Source: Microbacterium testaceum
GTDB lineage: Bacteria > Actinomycetota > Actinomycetes > Actinomycetales > Microbacteriaceae
Assembly (NCBI RefSeq): GCF_001476285.1
Contig: NZ_LDRU01000020.1
Coordinates: 98,429-162,428 of the forward strand
Direction: 5' to 3'
Length of the DNA: 64,000 bases
How positions within the stretch are numbered: the stretch's first letter is position 1; each line of letters starts with the position of its first letter. This document shows positions 19,560-26,861 of the stretch, piece by piece. The notes below the pieces were generated by a model, which saw only the letters and a program-made list of their open reading frames with translations, was not told where the DNA came from and searched no databases. A program made the translations under genes and the position numbers.

Positions 19560-20834
19560 ATGGATCAAGGCAACACCGCATTCATCCTGCTAGCAGCCGC
19601 CCTCGTGCTGCTCATGACGCCAGGACTCGCATTCTTCTACGGCGGTCTCGTCAAGGCGAAGAGCGTCATCAGCATGATGATGATGAGCTTCGGCGCGATG
19701 GGCCTGATCGGCGTGCTGTGGGTGCTCTACGGCTACGCGATCGCGTTCCCGGCGACCGACGCCGGCGTCACCCAGCTTCCCTGGATGATCGACTGGAACG
19801 AGTTCGGTCTCGCCAGTGTCCTCGAGACGCCTGAGGGCGCCGCGTACCCGCCGCTGGCCTTCGTCGCCTTCCAGGCCACCTTCGCCATCATCACCGTCGC
19901 CCTGGTCTCGGGCGCCATCGCCGATCGCGCCAAGTTCGGCGCCTGGATGATCTTCGCCTTCGTGTGGTCGACGGTGGTCTACTTCCCCGTCGCCAGCTGG
20001 GTCTTCAACTTCGGTCTCGCCGAGGACGGCTCGTTCTCGTACGGCGGCTGGATCACCCACGGTATGCAGGACGTGTTCGGCGTCGGTGCGATCGACTTCG
20101 CCGGTGGTACCGCGGTCCACATCAACGCCGGTGCCGCGGCTCTCGCCCTCGCGCTCGTCCTCGGCAAGCGCGTCGGCTTCCAGAAGGGCGCCCACGTCCC
20201 CCACAACCCGCCGTTCGTGCTCCTCGGTGCGGGCCTCCTGTGGTTCGGCTGGTTCGGCTTCAACGCGGGCTCCGAGCTCGCCGCTGACGGCACCGCAGCC
20301 CTCGCCTTCGTCAACACGATCGCCGCCCCCGCTGCAGCCCTGCTCAGCTGGCTGATCGTCGAGAAGATCAAGGACGGCAAGCCCACCTCCGTGGGTGCCG
20401 CCTCGGGCGCCGTCGCCGGTCTCGTCGCCATCACCCCGGCGTGCGCCGCACTGACGCCGATCTGGGCCATCGTGCTGGGTCTCGTCGCCGGTGCCGTCTG
20501 CGCCCTGGCGATCGAGCTGAAGTTCAAGCTCGGCTTCGACGACTCGCTCGACGTGGTCGGCATCCACCTCGTCGGCGGTCTGCTCGGAACGCTGTACCTC
20601 GGCATTTTCGCCAACACCACCGGCCTCATCTACAGCGGCTCGCTGAACCAGCTGCTGGTGCAGGCGATCGCCGCCCTCGCAGTCCTGGTGTACTCGTTCG
20701 TTCTCGCCTTCGTCATCGGCTTCGCGATCGAGAAGACGATCGGCTTCCGCGTCAAGAACGAGGACGAGATCGCCGGTATCGACACCGTGGTTCACGGTGA
20801 AGAGGGCTACGTCCTGACCGACGCTCGCGCCTGA
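19560..20834 (+). CDS. amtB: Ammonium transporter
   Basis: The 424-residue Amt/Mep channel imports ammonium across the cytoplasmic membrane. It has about eleven hydrophobic segments, no cleavable signal, the FYGGLV start motif, DFAGGTAVHINAGAAALA with the first pore His, and DVVGIHLVGGLLGTLY with the second. The C-terminal tail (GIDTVVHGEEGYVL) is the usual PII-interaction region, but no glnK follows. GlnR-like boxes upstream suggest nitrogen-limited induction. The gene stands alone and ends at a strong hairpin. Confidence 0.96.
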   Translation: MDQGNTAFILLAAALVLLMTPGLAFFYGGLVKAKSVISMMMMSFGAMGLIGVLWVLYGYAIAFPATDAGVTQLPWMIDWNEFGLASVLETPEGAAYPPLAFVAFQATFAIITVALVSGAIADRAKFGAWMIFAFVWSTVVYFPVASWVFNFGLAEDGSFSYGGWITHGMQDVFGVGAIDFAGGTAVHINAGAAALALALVLGKRVGFQKGAHVPHNPPFVLLGAGLLWFGWFGFNAGSELAADGTAALAFVNTIAAPAAALLSWLIVEKIKDGKPTSVGAASGAVAGLVAITPACAALTPIWAIVLGLVAGAVCALAIELKFKLGFDDSLDVVGIHLVGGLLGTLYLGIFANTTGLIYSGSLNQLLVQAIAALAVLVYSFVLAFVIGFAIEKTIGFRVKNEDEIAGIDTVVHGEEGYVLTDARA

Positions 20835-20848
20835 GCCTCCTCACCCCG

Positions 20849-20884
20849 GACGGGGCGTCACCGATTCGTCGGTGGCGCCCCGTC
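20849..20884 (+). terminator. Intrinsic terminator after amtB
   Basis: A 16-bp stem with one G-U pair (20849-20864 with 20869-20884) closes a UUCG tetraloop. It begins 14 bases after the amtB stop and is followed by a short pyrimidine-rich stretch. Confidence 0.85.
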
Positions 20885-20957
20885 TCTCGTTTTCGCCCCA
20901 CGCTGCCGTGCGCTGCGCTCCGTCGGAGTCGAGTGCACGGATGCCTAGGGTGGGGGA

Positions 20958-21467
20958 ATGGGAACCACCTCTCGACTCGTGTCGGCTTTCCTCGGGATGT
21001 TCCGCTCGACGGCACCGGCCAGGCCGGCCTCTGCGCCCGCACGAGCCGTCACGGCGCCAGCCGACGCCCAGACGCTCGAAATCGAGCCGCCGCGCCACCT
21101 CACGATCTCGTACGCCCCGCAGCGCGACAACGCGCCGGACGGGGGAGAGATCGTCTGGACGTGGGTGCCGTACGAAGAGCGCGACGGGCGTGGCAAGGAT
21201 CGTCCTGTCCTCGTCATCGGACGGGCGGATGCCACCCGCTCGTACGCCCTACGGCTGACCAGCAAGCCGCACGACGGCGATCGGCAGTACCTGTCCCTCG
21301 GCACGGGGGAGTGGGACCCGCAGCGGCGTCCCTCGTGGGTCGACATCGAGCAGCTGTACCTCGTGCACGATGCCGGGATGCGTCGAGAGGCCGCCGCCCT
21401 GGATCGGCGGCGCTTCGACACGGTCGCGGCCGCGCTGACGGCCCGCTACGGGTGGAAGCGCGGCTGA
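20958..21467 (+). CDS. PemK/MazF-like protein without an adjacent antitoxin
   Basis: The 169-residue product has a basic N-terminal tail and then a fold resembling PemK/MazF (GEIVWTWVPYEERDGRGKDRPVLVIGRAD, SYALRLTSKPHDGD, WVDIEQLYLVHDAGMRR). MazF enzymes are mRNA endoribonucleases, but actinobacteria carry stand-alone members of unknown role. No small antitoxin frame lies upstream, since amtB and its terminator come directly before. A TAGGGT -10 at 20946-20951 sits six bases before the ATG, suggesting a leaderless transcript. Confidence 0.7.
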   Translation: MGTTSRLVSAFLGMFRSTAPARPASAPARAVTAPADAQTLEIEPPRHLTISYAPQRDNAPDGGEIVWTWVPYEERDGRGKDRPVLVIGRADATRSYALRLTSKPHDGDRQYLSLGTGEWDPQRRPSWVDIEQLYLVHDAGMRREAAALDRRRFDTVAAALTARYGWKRG

Positions 21468-21489
21468 CGACGGCTGTCAGGATGGGTGA

Positions 21490-22005
21490 ATGAGCACCGT
21501 TTCACCCATCGTCGTCGACACCGCCGCCGCGGTCCGGATGTGGCAGGAGTACGCCGACGCCCATCCCGACGCCGTCGCCGCCTGTCCCGAGTACACCGTC
21601 GAGCACTTCGGCGACTCCGAGAGGCTGGCCGACGAGTTGCTCGCGCACGTGCTCGAGGGGGAGAAACGCGCCACCTCGTCGCTCGTCGCGGAGTACATCG
21701 CCGAAGATCAGCAGCTGCCCCGAATCGGCTCGCACTGGATCGCGTGCGATGGCCGCGGGACGCCCCGCGCGATCCTGCGCACGACCGAGATGCGTCTCGG
21801 CGTCTTCGGCAGCGCCGACGCGCGATTCGCCTACGACGAGGGCGAGGACGATCGGTCCCTCGAGAGCTGGCGAGTCGAACACCGTCGGTACTGGACGCGG
21901 ATCTCGGCGGCCCTGGGGCGCGAGTGGTCCGAGGAGAGCGACGAGATCATCTTCGAACGCTTCTCCGTGGCATGGCCGCCGGAGCACGCGGACGCCGGCC
22001 GCTGA
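21490..22005 (+). CDS. ASCH domain-containing protein
   Basis: The 171-residue protein has the ASCH (PUA-like) pattern. An N-terminal helical part precedes VLEGEKRATSSLVAEYIAEDQQLPRIGSHWIACDGRGTPRAILRTTEM, and the late ESWRVEHRRYWTR motif follows. ASCH proteins are thought to bind RNA or nucleotides, and some act on modified nucleosides; the specific role is open. It follows the MazF-like gene by 22 bases. A weak -10 (CAGGAT) is six bases before the ATG. The hairpin at 22028-22053 ends it. Confidence 0.8.
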   Translation: MSTVSPIVVDTAAAVRMWQEYADAHPDAVAACPEYTVEHFGDSERLADELLAHVLEGEKRATSSLVAEYIAEDQQLPRIGSHWIACDGRGTPRAILRTTEMRLGVFGSADARFAYDEGEDDRSLESWRVEHRRYWTRISAALGREWSEESDEIIFERFSVAWPPEHADAGR

Positions 22006-22027
22006 TCGGCGGCGCACTGGAAACGAA

Positions 22028-22053
22028 GAAGCCCCCGGGGAACCGGGGGCTTC
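22028..22053. terminator. Bidirectional terminator between ASCH gene and tRNA-Val(CAC)
   Basis: A perfect 11-bp stem (22028-22038 with 22043-22053) closes a GGAA loop. It lies 22 bases after the ASCH stop and three bases beyond the 3' end of the minus-strand tRNA, and serves both. Confidence 0.85.
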
Positions 22054-22055
22054 TG

Positions 22056-22131
22056 TGGTGGGCGATACCAGACTCGAACTGATGACCTCTTCCGTGTGAA
22101 GGAAGCGCGCTACCAACTGCGCCAATCGCCC
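22056..22131 (-). tRNA. tRNA-Val (CAC)
   Basis: On the minus strand a 76-nt cloverleaf starts at 22131 with a GGGCGAT acceptor paired to ATCGCCC. It has a 4-bp D stem, the anticodon arm CTTCC-TTCACAC-GGAAG with anticodon CAC, a TTCGAGT T loop and an encoded CCA end. A promoter candidate lies upstream on the same strand. Confidence 0.95.
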
Positions 22132-22153
22132 GCATCCCGAACGGGACTCATCG

Positions 22154-22183
22154 ATCGTACCGGATGCCGCGACGTGCTCCGAA
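22154..22183 (-). promoter_or_regulatory. Promoter candidate for tRNA-Val(CAC)
   Basis: Read on the minus strand, TTCGGA (22183-22178) and TACGAT (22159-22154) are separated by 18 bp and end 22 bp before the tRNA. Confidence 0.4.
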
Positions 22184-22219
22184 CCACGTCGGCGAGACAC
22201 ACCCGGGGCGCGCCTGGTT

Positions 22220-22247
22220 TTGCACCCGTGCTCAGATCGGGTAATGT
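22220..22247 (+). promoter_or_regulatory. Promoter candidate for the tRNA-Gly-Cys-Val cluster
   Basis: TTGCAC (22220-22225) and TAATGT (22242-22247) are separated by 16 bp and lie about 36 bp before tRNA-Gly. A perfect CGGGGC/GCCCCG hairpin follows in the leader. Confidence 0.5.
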
Positions 22248-22283
22248 CTTACGAGTGCTCGGGGCAAGCCCCGGGAACGAAAT

Positions 22284-22355
22284 GCGGATGTAGCGCAGTG
22301 GTAGCGCATCACCTTGCCAAGGTGAGGGTCGCGAGTTCGAATCTCGTCATCCGCT
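22284..22355 (+). tRNA. tRNA-Gly (GCC)
   Basis: The 72-nt cloverleaf begins GCGGATG and pairs with CATCCGC. The anticodon arm is TCACC-TTGCCAA-GGTGA with anticodon GCC, and the T loop is TTCGAAT. CCA is not encoded. Confidence 0.95.
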
Positions 22356-22420
22356 CGAGTGAAGGGATCATCGTCAGGGAAACCGACGACAGATCACGAC
22401 ACGTGGGTCGAACCACACAC

Positions 22421-22491
22421 GGTGGCGTGGCCGAGCGGCTAGGCACCGGCCTGCAAAGCCGTTTACACGGGTTCGAATCCCGTCGCCACCT
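22421..22491 (+). tRNA. tRNA-Cys (GCA)
   Basis: The 71-nt cloverleaf begins GGTGGCG and pairs with CGCCACC. The anticodon arm is CCGGC-CTGCAAA-GCCGT with anticodon GCA, and the T arm is ACGGG-TTCGAAT-CCCGT. CCA is not encoded. Confidence 0.95.
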
Positions 22492-22518
22492 CGCTTCATA
22501 ACTGAACAGCCTGTACAG

Positions 22519-22593
22519 GCGCGATTGGCGCAGCGGTAGCGCGCTTCCCTGACACGGAAGAGGTCACTGGTTCGATCCCAGTATCGCGCACCA
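22519..22593 (+). tRNA. tRNA-Val (GAC)
   Basis: The 75-nt gene, with encoded CCA, begins GCGCGAT and pairs with ATCGCGC. Its anticodon arm is CTTCC-CTGACAC-GGAAG with anticodon GAC. It is very similar to the tRNA-Val(CAC) gene on the opposite strand about 400 bp away, forming an inverted pair of isoacceptors. Confidence 0.95.
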
Positions 22594-22596
22594 TCG

Positions 22597-22618
22597 AACC
22601 CCCGGATTTCCGGGGGTT
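22597..22618 (+). terminator. Intrinsic terminator of the tRNA cluster
   Basis: A 9-bp stem (22597-22605 with 22610-22618) closes an ATTT loop and is followed by a run of T, the most classical Rho-independent terminator in the window. It starts four bases after the CCA of tRNA-Val(GAC). Confidence 0.92.
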
Positions 22619-22743
22619 TTTTGTTTGTCTGGACCAGTGCGAGACATTCAGAGCGAGAACTGCGAGTTCTCGGGAGAAGACGCCCGCACTTCAGATGGGG
22701 GATGGCGCTCCCGAAGTGACCTCGCCCCGCGGCACCGACAGGC

Positions 22744-23052
22744 CTAGATGATGTCGAAGGGGATGTCGTCGTCTTCGTAGTCGGAGAACGCGTCGCCCGC
22801 GCCCCGGCCAGAGGTCCCATCAGCAGTGTCCGAGTTGAGCGCGACTGTCGAGACGGAGATGGCGATGGCCGTCGCGGCGGTAACGAAGAAGGTGAGTCGT
22901 TGCCCGCCGTCGGCGGTGACATTGAGGAAGCCGCCTGCCGCGCGGGCTGCCCGGAGGATCTGCTCGCGGAGATCGTCGAGGGCTTCAAGCGGGCCGAGTG
23001 CGTAACTCACTCCGTTCACGGTCAGGCTGATTCGCTCGATGCTGCTCCCCAT
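22744..23052 (-). CDS. Unrecognised 102-residue protein with an SSB-like acidic tail
   Basis: I do not recognise a family. From the ATG at 23052 the protein has a predicted strand-helix-strand order: ISLTVNGVSYAL, then LEALDDLREQILRAARAAGG, then FLNVTADGGQRLTFFVTAATAIAISVSTVAL. A Gly/Ser linker and the acidic terminus DYEDDDIPFDII follow. The tail contains DDDIPF, the partner-binding tip of single-stranded DNA-binding protein, but three residues follow it. The gene sits just past the tRNA cluster on the minus strand. A longer frame to 23121 is possible. A real gene is likely but not certain. Confidence 0.55.
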   Translation of the reverse strand: MGSSIERISLTVNGVSYALGPLEALDDLREQILRAARAAGGFLNVTADGGQRLTFFVTAATAIAISVSTVALNSDTADGTSGRGAGDAFSDYEDDDIPFDII

Positions 23053-23203
23053 GCACGGCAAGCTAGATCGACCCGGCGGGCCTCGCGACGGGGTTGTGCT
23101 CCTGCGGAGCACGATGCACACTCCGGCCCTCTTCGCCCGTCACCGTGCCCGCCGATGCGCCGCTGAGCGGTGAAAAGCCGTCGCCACCCGAGATAATCGG
23201 ACG

Positions 23204-23578
23204 GTGACCGAAATCGAGGATTCCCCGCCCCGCCGCTCGCGCCGACAGCTCGAGGCTTGGGTGAAGGAGTTCGAGGACGGTGGTCACTGCATCCCGGGGA
23301 GGATTTCGGTCGCCCCACAAGAAGACGCGGACCGCGAGGATACCGGTCTCGTCATCGTGCATCTGCGCAACGCCCCGTCCTCCATCCACATCAAACCCCG
23401 CGGATACGACGACCCCATATGGGAGGCGACGCTCTCGGCACAGACCGACGATCACGTCATGTCCGTGAACGACATCGCCAACCTCGCGGCCGAGGTCGTC
23501 ATCGCGGGCAACCTGTGCGCGTTCCTGCAATGGAAGTCGCTGGACTGGGACCGCAACAGCGGCCGGCATGCCGACTGA
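23204..23578 (+). CDS. Unrecognised protein, first of a tandem paralog pair
   Basis: This 124-residue acidic protein has no family I can name. It shares long identical blocks with the next gene: DSPPRRSR, VAxQEDADRxDTGLVI, PRGYDDPxWEATL, DIAxLAAE and FLQWKSLxWDRxSG. The GTG start has GATAAT at 23192-23197 six bases upstream, suggesting a leaderless transcript. No transmembrane segment or catalytic motif is evident; the fold appears mixed alpha/beta. The 185 bp between the copies holds nothing I recognise. Confidence 0.7.
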   Translation: MTEIEDSPPRRSRRQLEAWVKEFEDGGHCIPGRISVAPQEDADREDTGLVIVHLRNAPSSIHIKPRGYDDPIWEATLSAQTDDHVMSVNDIANLAAEVVIAGNLCAFLQWKSLDWDRNSGRHAD

Positions 23579-23763
23579 GGCGGCCCGTGGAGAGCCTTCG
23601 CTCTCGTGAGGCCTGCACGGTCCGACCGGAACGTGATGAATGGATCGAGCCGCAAGGGCGCGAACACGGCCGTGTGAGATCAGCCGCGTCACGAGCGGCC
23701 AGGGGTCGCCCACAAGGCCATCCATCGCAGCGTGGTCATCCGGGTCGTGGCATCCTGTCTCCT

Positions 23764-24135
23764 ATGGATGAGCTTCAGGATTCGCCCCCGCGTCGATCGC
23801 GTGAGCAGCTCGAAGAGTGGGTGCAGGAGTTCAAAGATCAGGGCCACATCGTGGCGGGCACTCTCCGAGTGGCCCAGCAAGAAGACGCCGACCGGCAGGA
23901 CACCGGCCTCGTCATCATGAGCCTCCGTAACGCGAAAGCCTCGATCTACATGCAGCCGCGCGGCTACGACGATCCCGTGTGGGAAGCGACGCTCACGGGG
24001 CGCCCCGAAGATCTGACGCTCTCGATCCACGACATCGCGTCTCTCGCGGCCGAGCTCGTCGTCGCCGGCAACCTCTGCTCGTTCCTGCAGTGGAAGTCGC
24101 TCGAGTGGGACCGCCAGAGCGGATCGCACGGCTGA
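23764..24135 (+). CDS. Unrecognised protein, second of a tandem paralog pair
   Basis: This 123-residue protein aligns end to end with the product of the gene at 23204, without gaps in the core, and by eye they share well over half their residues. Conservation covers the basic PPRRSR N-terminus, the central QEDADRQDTGLVIMSLRNA segment and the C-terminal AGNLCSFLQWKSLEWDRQSG. The pair probably arose by local duplication and both copies look intact. The function is unknown. Confidence 0.7.
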   Translation: MDELQDSPPRRSREQLEEWVQEFKDQGHIVAGTLRVAQQEDADRQDTGLVIMSLRNAKASIYMQPRGYDDPVWEATLTGRPEDLTLSIHDIASLAAELVVAGNLCSFLQWKSLEWDRQSGSHG

Positions 24136-24200
24136 TCCGTATCGAGCCCGTGCGCCGCAAGTCCCACACGCCGACCCGCGACGGCGGCTAGCGTGTTCGC

Positions 24201-24614
24201 ATGACCGTCCCCGACACGCAGTGGCGTGAGATCGCCGCATCGCCGTTCGTCTCGCTCGGAACCTTCCGGCGCAACGGCGCCGAGGTCGCCGTCCCCGTCT
24301 GGATCGCCCGCGACGGTGACGAGCTCGTCGTCACGAGTGAACGCAACACCGGCAAAGTCAAGCGCCTCCGCAACGACCCCCGCGTCACCCTGCGCCCGTG
24401 CAGCCGCATGGGTTCGGTGGAACCGGATGCCATCACCGTCACAGCGCACGGACGAGTCGCCGGTCCCGCGACCGACGATCGGCGCGCGGACTCGGCGCTG
24501 CGGCGGAAGTACGGTCTGCAGTACCGCGCCATCCTCGGATTCGAGGCGCTGGTGCGCAAGATCCAGCGACGTCCGGGCGACCGGGTGATCCTCCGCATCA
24601 GTCGCGGAGACTGA
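24201..24614 (+). CDS. PPOX-class FMN/F420-dependent oxidoreductase family protein
   Basis: The 137-residue protein has the split-barrel fold of pyridoxamine-phosphate-oxidase-like proteins: FVSLGTFRRNGAEVAVPVWIARDGDELVVTSERNTGKVKRLRNDPRVTL and a C-terminal RPGDRVILRIS strand. In actinobacteria many such proteins bind F420. No substrate can be assigned. A TAGCGT -10 at 24189-24194 lies six bases before the ATG, consistent with a leaderless message. Confidence 0.82.
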   Translation: MTVPDTQWREIAASPFVSLGTFRRNGAEVAVPVWIARDGDELVVTSERNTGKVKRLRNDPRVTLRPCSRMGSVEPDAITVTAHGRVAGPATDDRRADSALRRKYGLQYRAILGFEALVRKIQRRPGDRVILRISRGD

Positions 24615-24808
24615 CGCTACGTCGCGACGCCGCAGGCCACTCCGCGCCGCAGGATGTACCCGAACCGCAGTCTCGCGCAAGGGGGTTTGCTGTTCTTACC
24701 GAGTCGCGAAAGCTTGCGGGAAAGCGGCTGGCACCCCCGGCATCCGCGTCCCCCTTCTTCTCGCCGGAAGATGCGCGGTGCGACGGGGTGCCGGCGACGA
24801 GGTTCCGT

Positions 24809-25192
24809 ATGGGCAAGTTCATCTACGACGGCAACACGAAGATGGAATTCGAGGACCGGCTCCTCGCGCACCTGCAGGCGGTCATCATGGCCAAGGTGCG
24901 CCGAGGGGAGAGCTTTCCGTTCACCTGGAAGGACGACATCAGCACGGGGGGCGGGCGGACGACCGTCTACATCCACCCGCACGTGTCCCTTGTGTTCAAG
25001 TACCACGGGAGTCGCACCCCGCAGTTGAGCGCCCCGTGGCTGCACGCTCTGACGTACAACGCCAACTCGGGTCGCGGTCTCTACGTGATTCCCGAGCCCG
25101 AGGAATTCACCCCGCGCGAGAGCATGCAGCGCGAGGAGATGGTCTTCCGCGAGGTGCCGAACGAACCGATGGCCGCTGACTCCCAACGCTGA
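24809..25192 (+). CDS. DUF7882-type small protein of Microbacteriaceae
   Basis: The 127-residue product begins MGKFIYDGNTKMEFEDRLLAHLQAVIMAKVRRGESFPFTW. As I recall, this is a Microbacteriaceae-specific family, often multicopy and sometimes mislabelled ATP-dependent DNA ligase. No ligase KxDG motif is present. Conserved parts include GGGRTTVYIHPHVSLVFKYHGSRTPQLSAPWLHALTYNANSGRGLYVIPEP. The 194-bp region upstream holds a locally AT-richer stretch but no terminator I recognise. Confidence 0.75.
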   Translation: MGKFIYDGNTKMEFEDRLLAHLQAVIMAKVRRGESFPFTWKDDISTGGGRTTVYIHPHVSLVFKYHGSRTPQLSAPWLHALTYNANSGRGLYVIPEPEEFTPRESMQREEMVFREVPNEPMAADSQR

Positions 25193-25231
25193 CCGGGAAT
25201 ATCACCGCCACGAGCGCGGGTTGTCGCCTCC

Positions 25232-25624
25232 ATGAGCGACTGGATCGAGACCAAGCCCTTCTTCGAGACCACGGCGGTCGCCCACCTGGCGACGCTCATG
25301 CGGGACGGCTCTCCCCAATCGACCCCGATCTGGGTGGACGTGGACGGCGAGCGGCTGGTCTTCTTCACGGAGGTCGACACGCTCAAGGACCGCAACCTCC
25401 GCCGGGATCCTCGCGTCGCGATCTCGGTGACCGGGGCCGAAAACCCGTACTCGATGGCGTTCGTCCGAGGAGAGGCCGTCGGTCGGCTGGAGGGTGACGA
25501 AGCCCTGCCGTACGTCGACCGCATCTCGCATCTGTACGAGGGACGCCCTTACGGAATGCGGGAGGGACTCGCCGTGTGGTTCATCGAACCGCGCAAGGTG
25601 TGGTCGCGCACCTACGAGGACTGA
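25232..25624 (+). CDS. PPOX-class F420-dependent oxidoreductase family protein
   Basis: This second PPOX split-barrel protein (130 residues) shows the typical AHLATLMRDGSPQSTPIWVDVDGERLVFFTEVDTLKDRNLRRDPRVAISV core, with a C-terminal WFIEPRKVWSRTYED. The probable cofactor is F420 or FMN and the substrate is unknown. It is only distantly similar to the protein at 24201. It converges with the permease gene, with three bases between stops. Confidence 0.85.
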   Translation: MSDWIETKPFFETTAVAHLATLMRDGSPQSTPIWVDVDGERLVFFTEVDTLKDRNLRRDPRVAISVTGAENPYSMAFVRGEAVGRLEGDEALPYVDRISHLYEGRPYGMREGLAVWFIEPRKVWSRTYED

Positions 25625-25627
25625 GCC

Positions 25628-26779
25628 TCACAGCGCGAGGGGGAGCACACCCAGCACGAGGATGAGGGGCGCGATCACCGCACCGAGCACGATGAAGCGT
25701 CCCCACTTCACCTCGATACCGGCAGCGACCAGGCGATCGTGCCACAGGAGGGTCGCGAGAGACGCCCACGGCGTCACGATCGGACCCGCGTTCACGCCGA
25801 TGAGCAGGGCCGCCAGGCGGGCGGGGGAGCCCGCGACCGACTCCAGCGCGAGGTAGGCGGGGAGGTTGTTGATGCCGTTCGCGGCCAGAGCGCCCACTCC
25901 GGCGACCTGCCAGAGCGAGACGAGGTCGTCTCCGGTGCCGGCGAGCACCGAGGTGACGCGACCGATGCCCAGGGCTTCTAGCGCACCGACGGCGAGGAAC
26001 AGTCCGCCGGCGAACACCAGCAGCGACCACGGCACGAGACGGATGCCGAGAGCCGCCGGCGCGCGCCACGCGAACGCCGCCACGAGGACGATCGCGGCAC
26101 CGAGGGCCGGCATCCACGGTTCGAGACCGACCACCAGGAGCGGGAGCAGCGCGACGGTCACGATGCCGGCGACGCGCAGGAGAAGCGGGTCCGACACGGT
26201 GGGGGAGGCGGCATCCGGATACGTCTTCGGCAGACGGCGGAGGAACACGAGCGTCAACACCACGACCGAGACGGCGATCGCGATCAGCGCAGACGGCCCG
26301 AGCAGGGCGAGGAAGGCCACCGGGTCGTGTCCGCCGCCCAGAGCCTCGGATGCCAACAGATTGGTGAGATTCGACACCGGCAGCACGAGCGAGGCGGTGT
26401 TCGCCAGGACGACGGTCACGAAGGCGAAGGGGAGCGGGTCGAGCTTGCGCGCCACGGCCATCGAGACGACGACCGGCGTCAGCAGCACCGCTGTCGTGTC
26501 GAGCGAGAGGAACGCCGTCGCGACCGTCGCGAGCGCCACGACCAGCACCCACAGCCACACCGTGCGCCCGCGCGCGACACGGGCGAGGCGCGCGGCCACG
26601 ACGTCGAAGAGCCCGGCCTTGGATGCCAGCTCCGCCACGATCGTGACGGCGACGACGAACAGCAGGATGGGCCAGACGCGGTCGGCGACGGCGAGGGCGT
26701 CATCCGCGGGGAAGACGCCGGTGAGCAGCGCGATGATCCCGAGGATCCAGAGCACGCCGCCGATGATGGCCAAAGTCAC
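25628..26779 (-). CDS. SLC13/ArsB-type permease
   Basis: The 383-residue membrane protein has about eleven hydrophobic segments and the duplicated ion-transporter layout seen in ArsB and citrate/anion permeases. TAFLSLDTTAVLLTPV and VLPVSNLTNLLASEAL lie in the first half; GALAANGINNLPAYLAL and LIGVNAGPIVTPWASLATLLW lie in the second. It resembles arsenite efflux permeases, but no arsR or arsC is present, so the substrate is uncertain. The GTG at 26779 has a minus-strand CATAGT six bases upstream. It is divergent from thrS. Confidence 0.8.
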   Translation of the reverse strand: MTLAIIGGVLWILGIIALLTGVFPADDALAVADRVWPILLFVVAVTIVAELASKAGLFDVVAARLARVARGRTVWLWVLVVALATVATAFLSLDTTAVLLTPVVVSMAVARKLDPLPFAFVTVVLANTASLVLPVSNLTNLLASEALGGGHDPVAFLALLGPSALIAIAVSVVVLTLVFLRRLPKTYPDAASPTVSDPLLLRVAGIVTVALLPLLVVGLEPWMPALGAAIVLVAAFAWRAPAALGIRLVPWSLLVFAGGLFLAVGALEALGIGRVTSVLAGTGDDLVSLWQVAGVGALAANGINNLPAYLALESVAGSPARLAALLIGVNAGPIVTPWASLATLLWHDRLVAAGIEVKWGRFIVLGAVIAPLILVLGVLPLAL

Positions 26780-26861
26780 CGCTCCACTATGAGGCACGCC
26801 GGGTGCCAACGAGGTCACGCCCGCCCGGTAGCCTGGAACCGACCCTTTCAGGAGATGTGCT

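Noticed and set aside
22519..22743. Integrated element at tRNA-Val with a duplicated 3' end
   Set aside because: I found no repeat of the tRNA 3' end downstream and no integrase gene, only small hypotheticals.
24809..25192. ATP-dependent DNA ligase
   Set aside because: The protein is only 127 residues with no KxDG nucleotidyl-transfer motif. That label, used in some genomes, is not supported.
25628..26779. Arsenic resistance operon
   Set aside because: The permease resembles ArsB, but no arsR, arsC or arsenic-binding motifs occur nearby, so a specific arsenite role is not supported.
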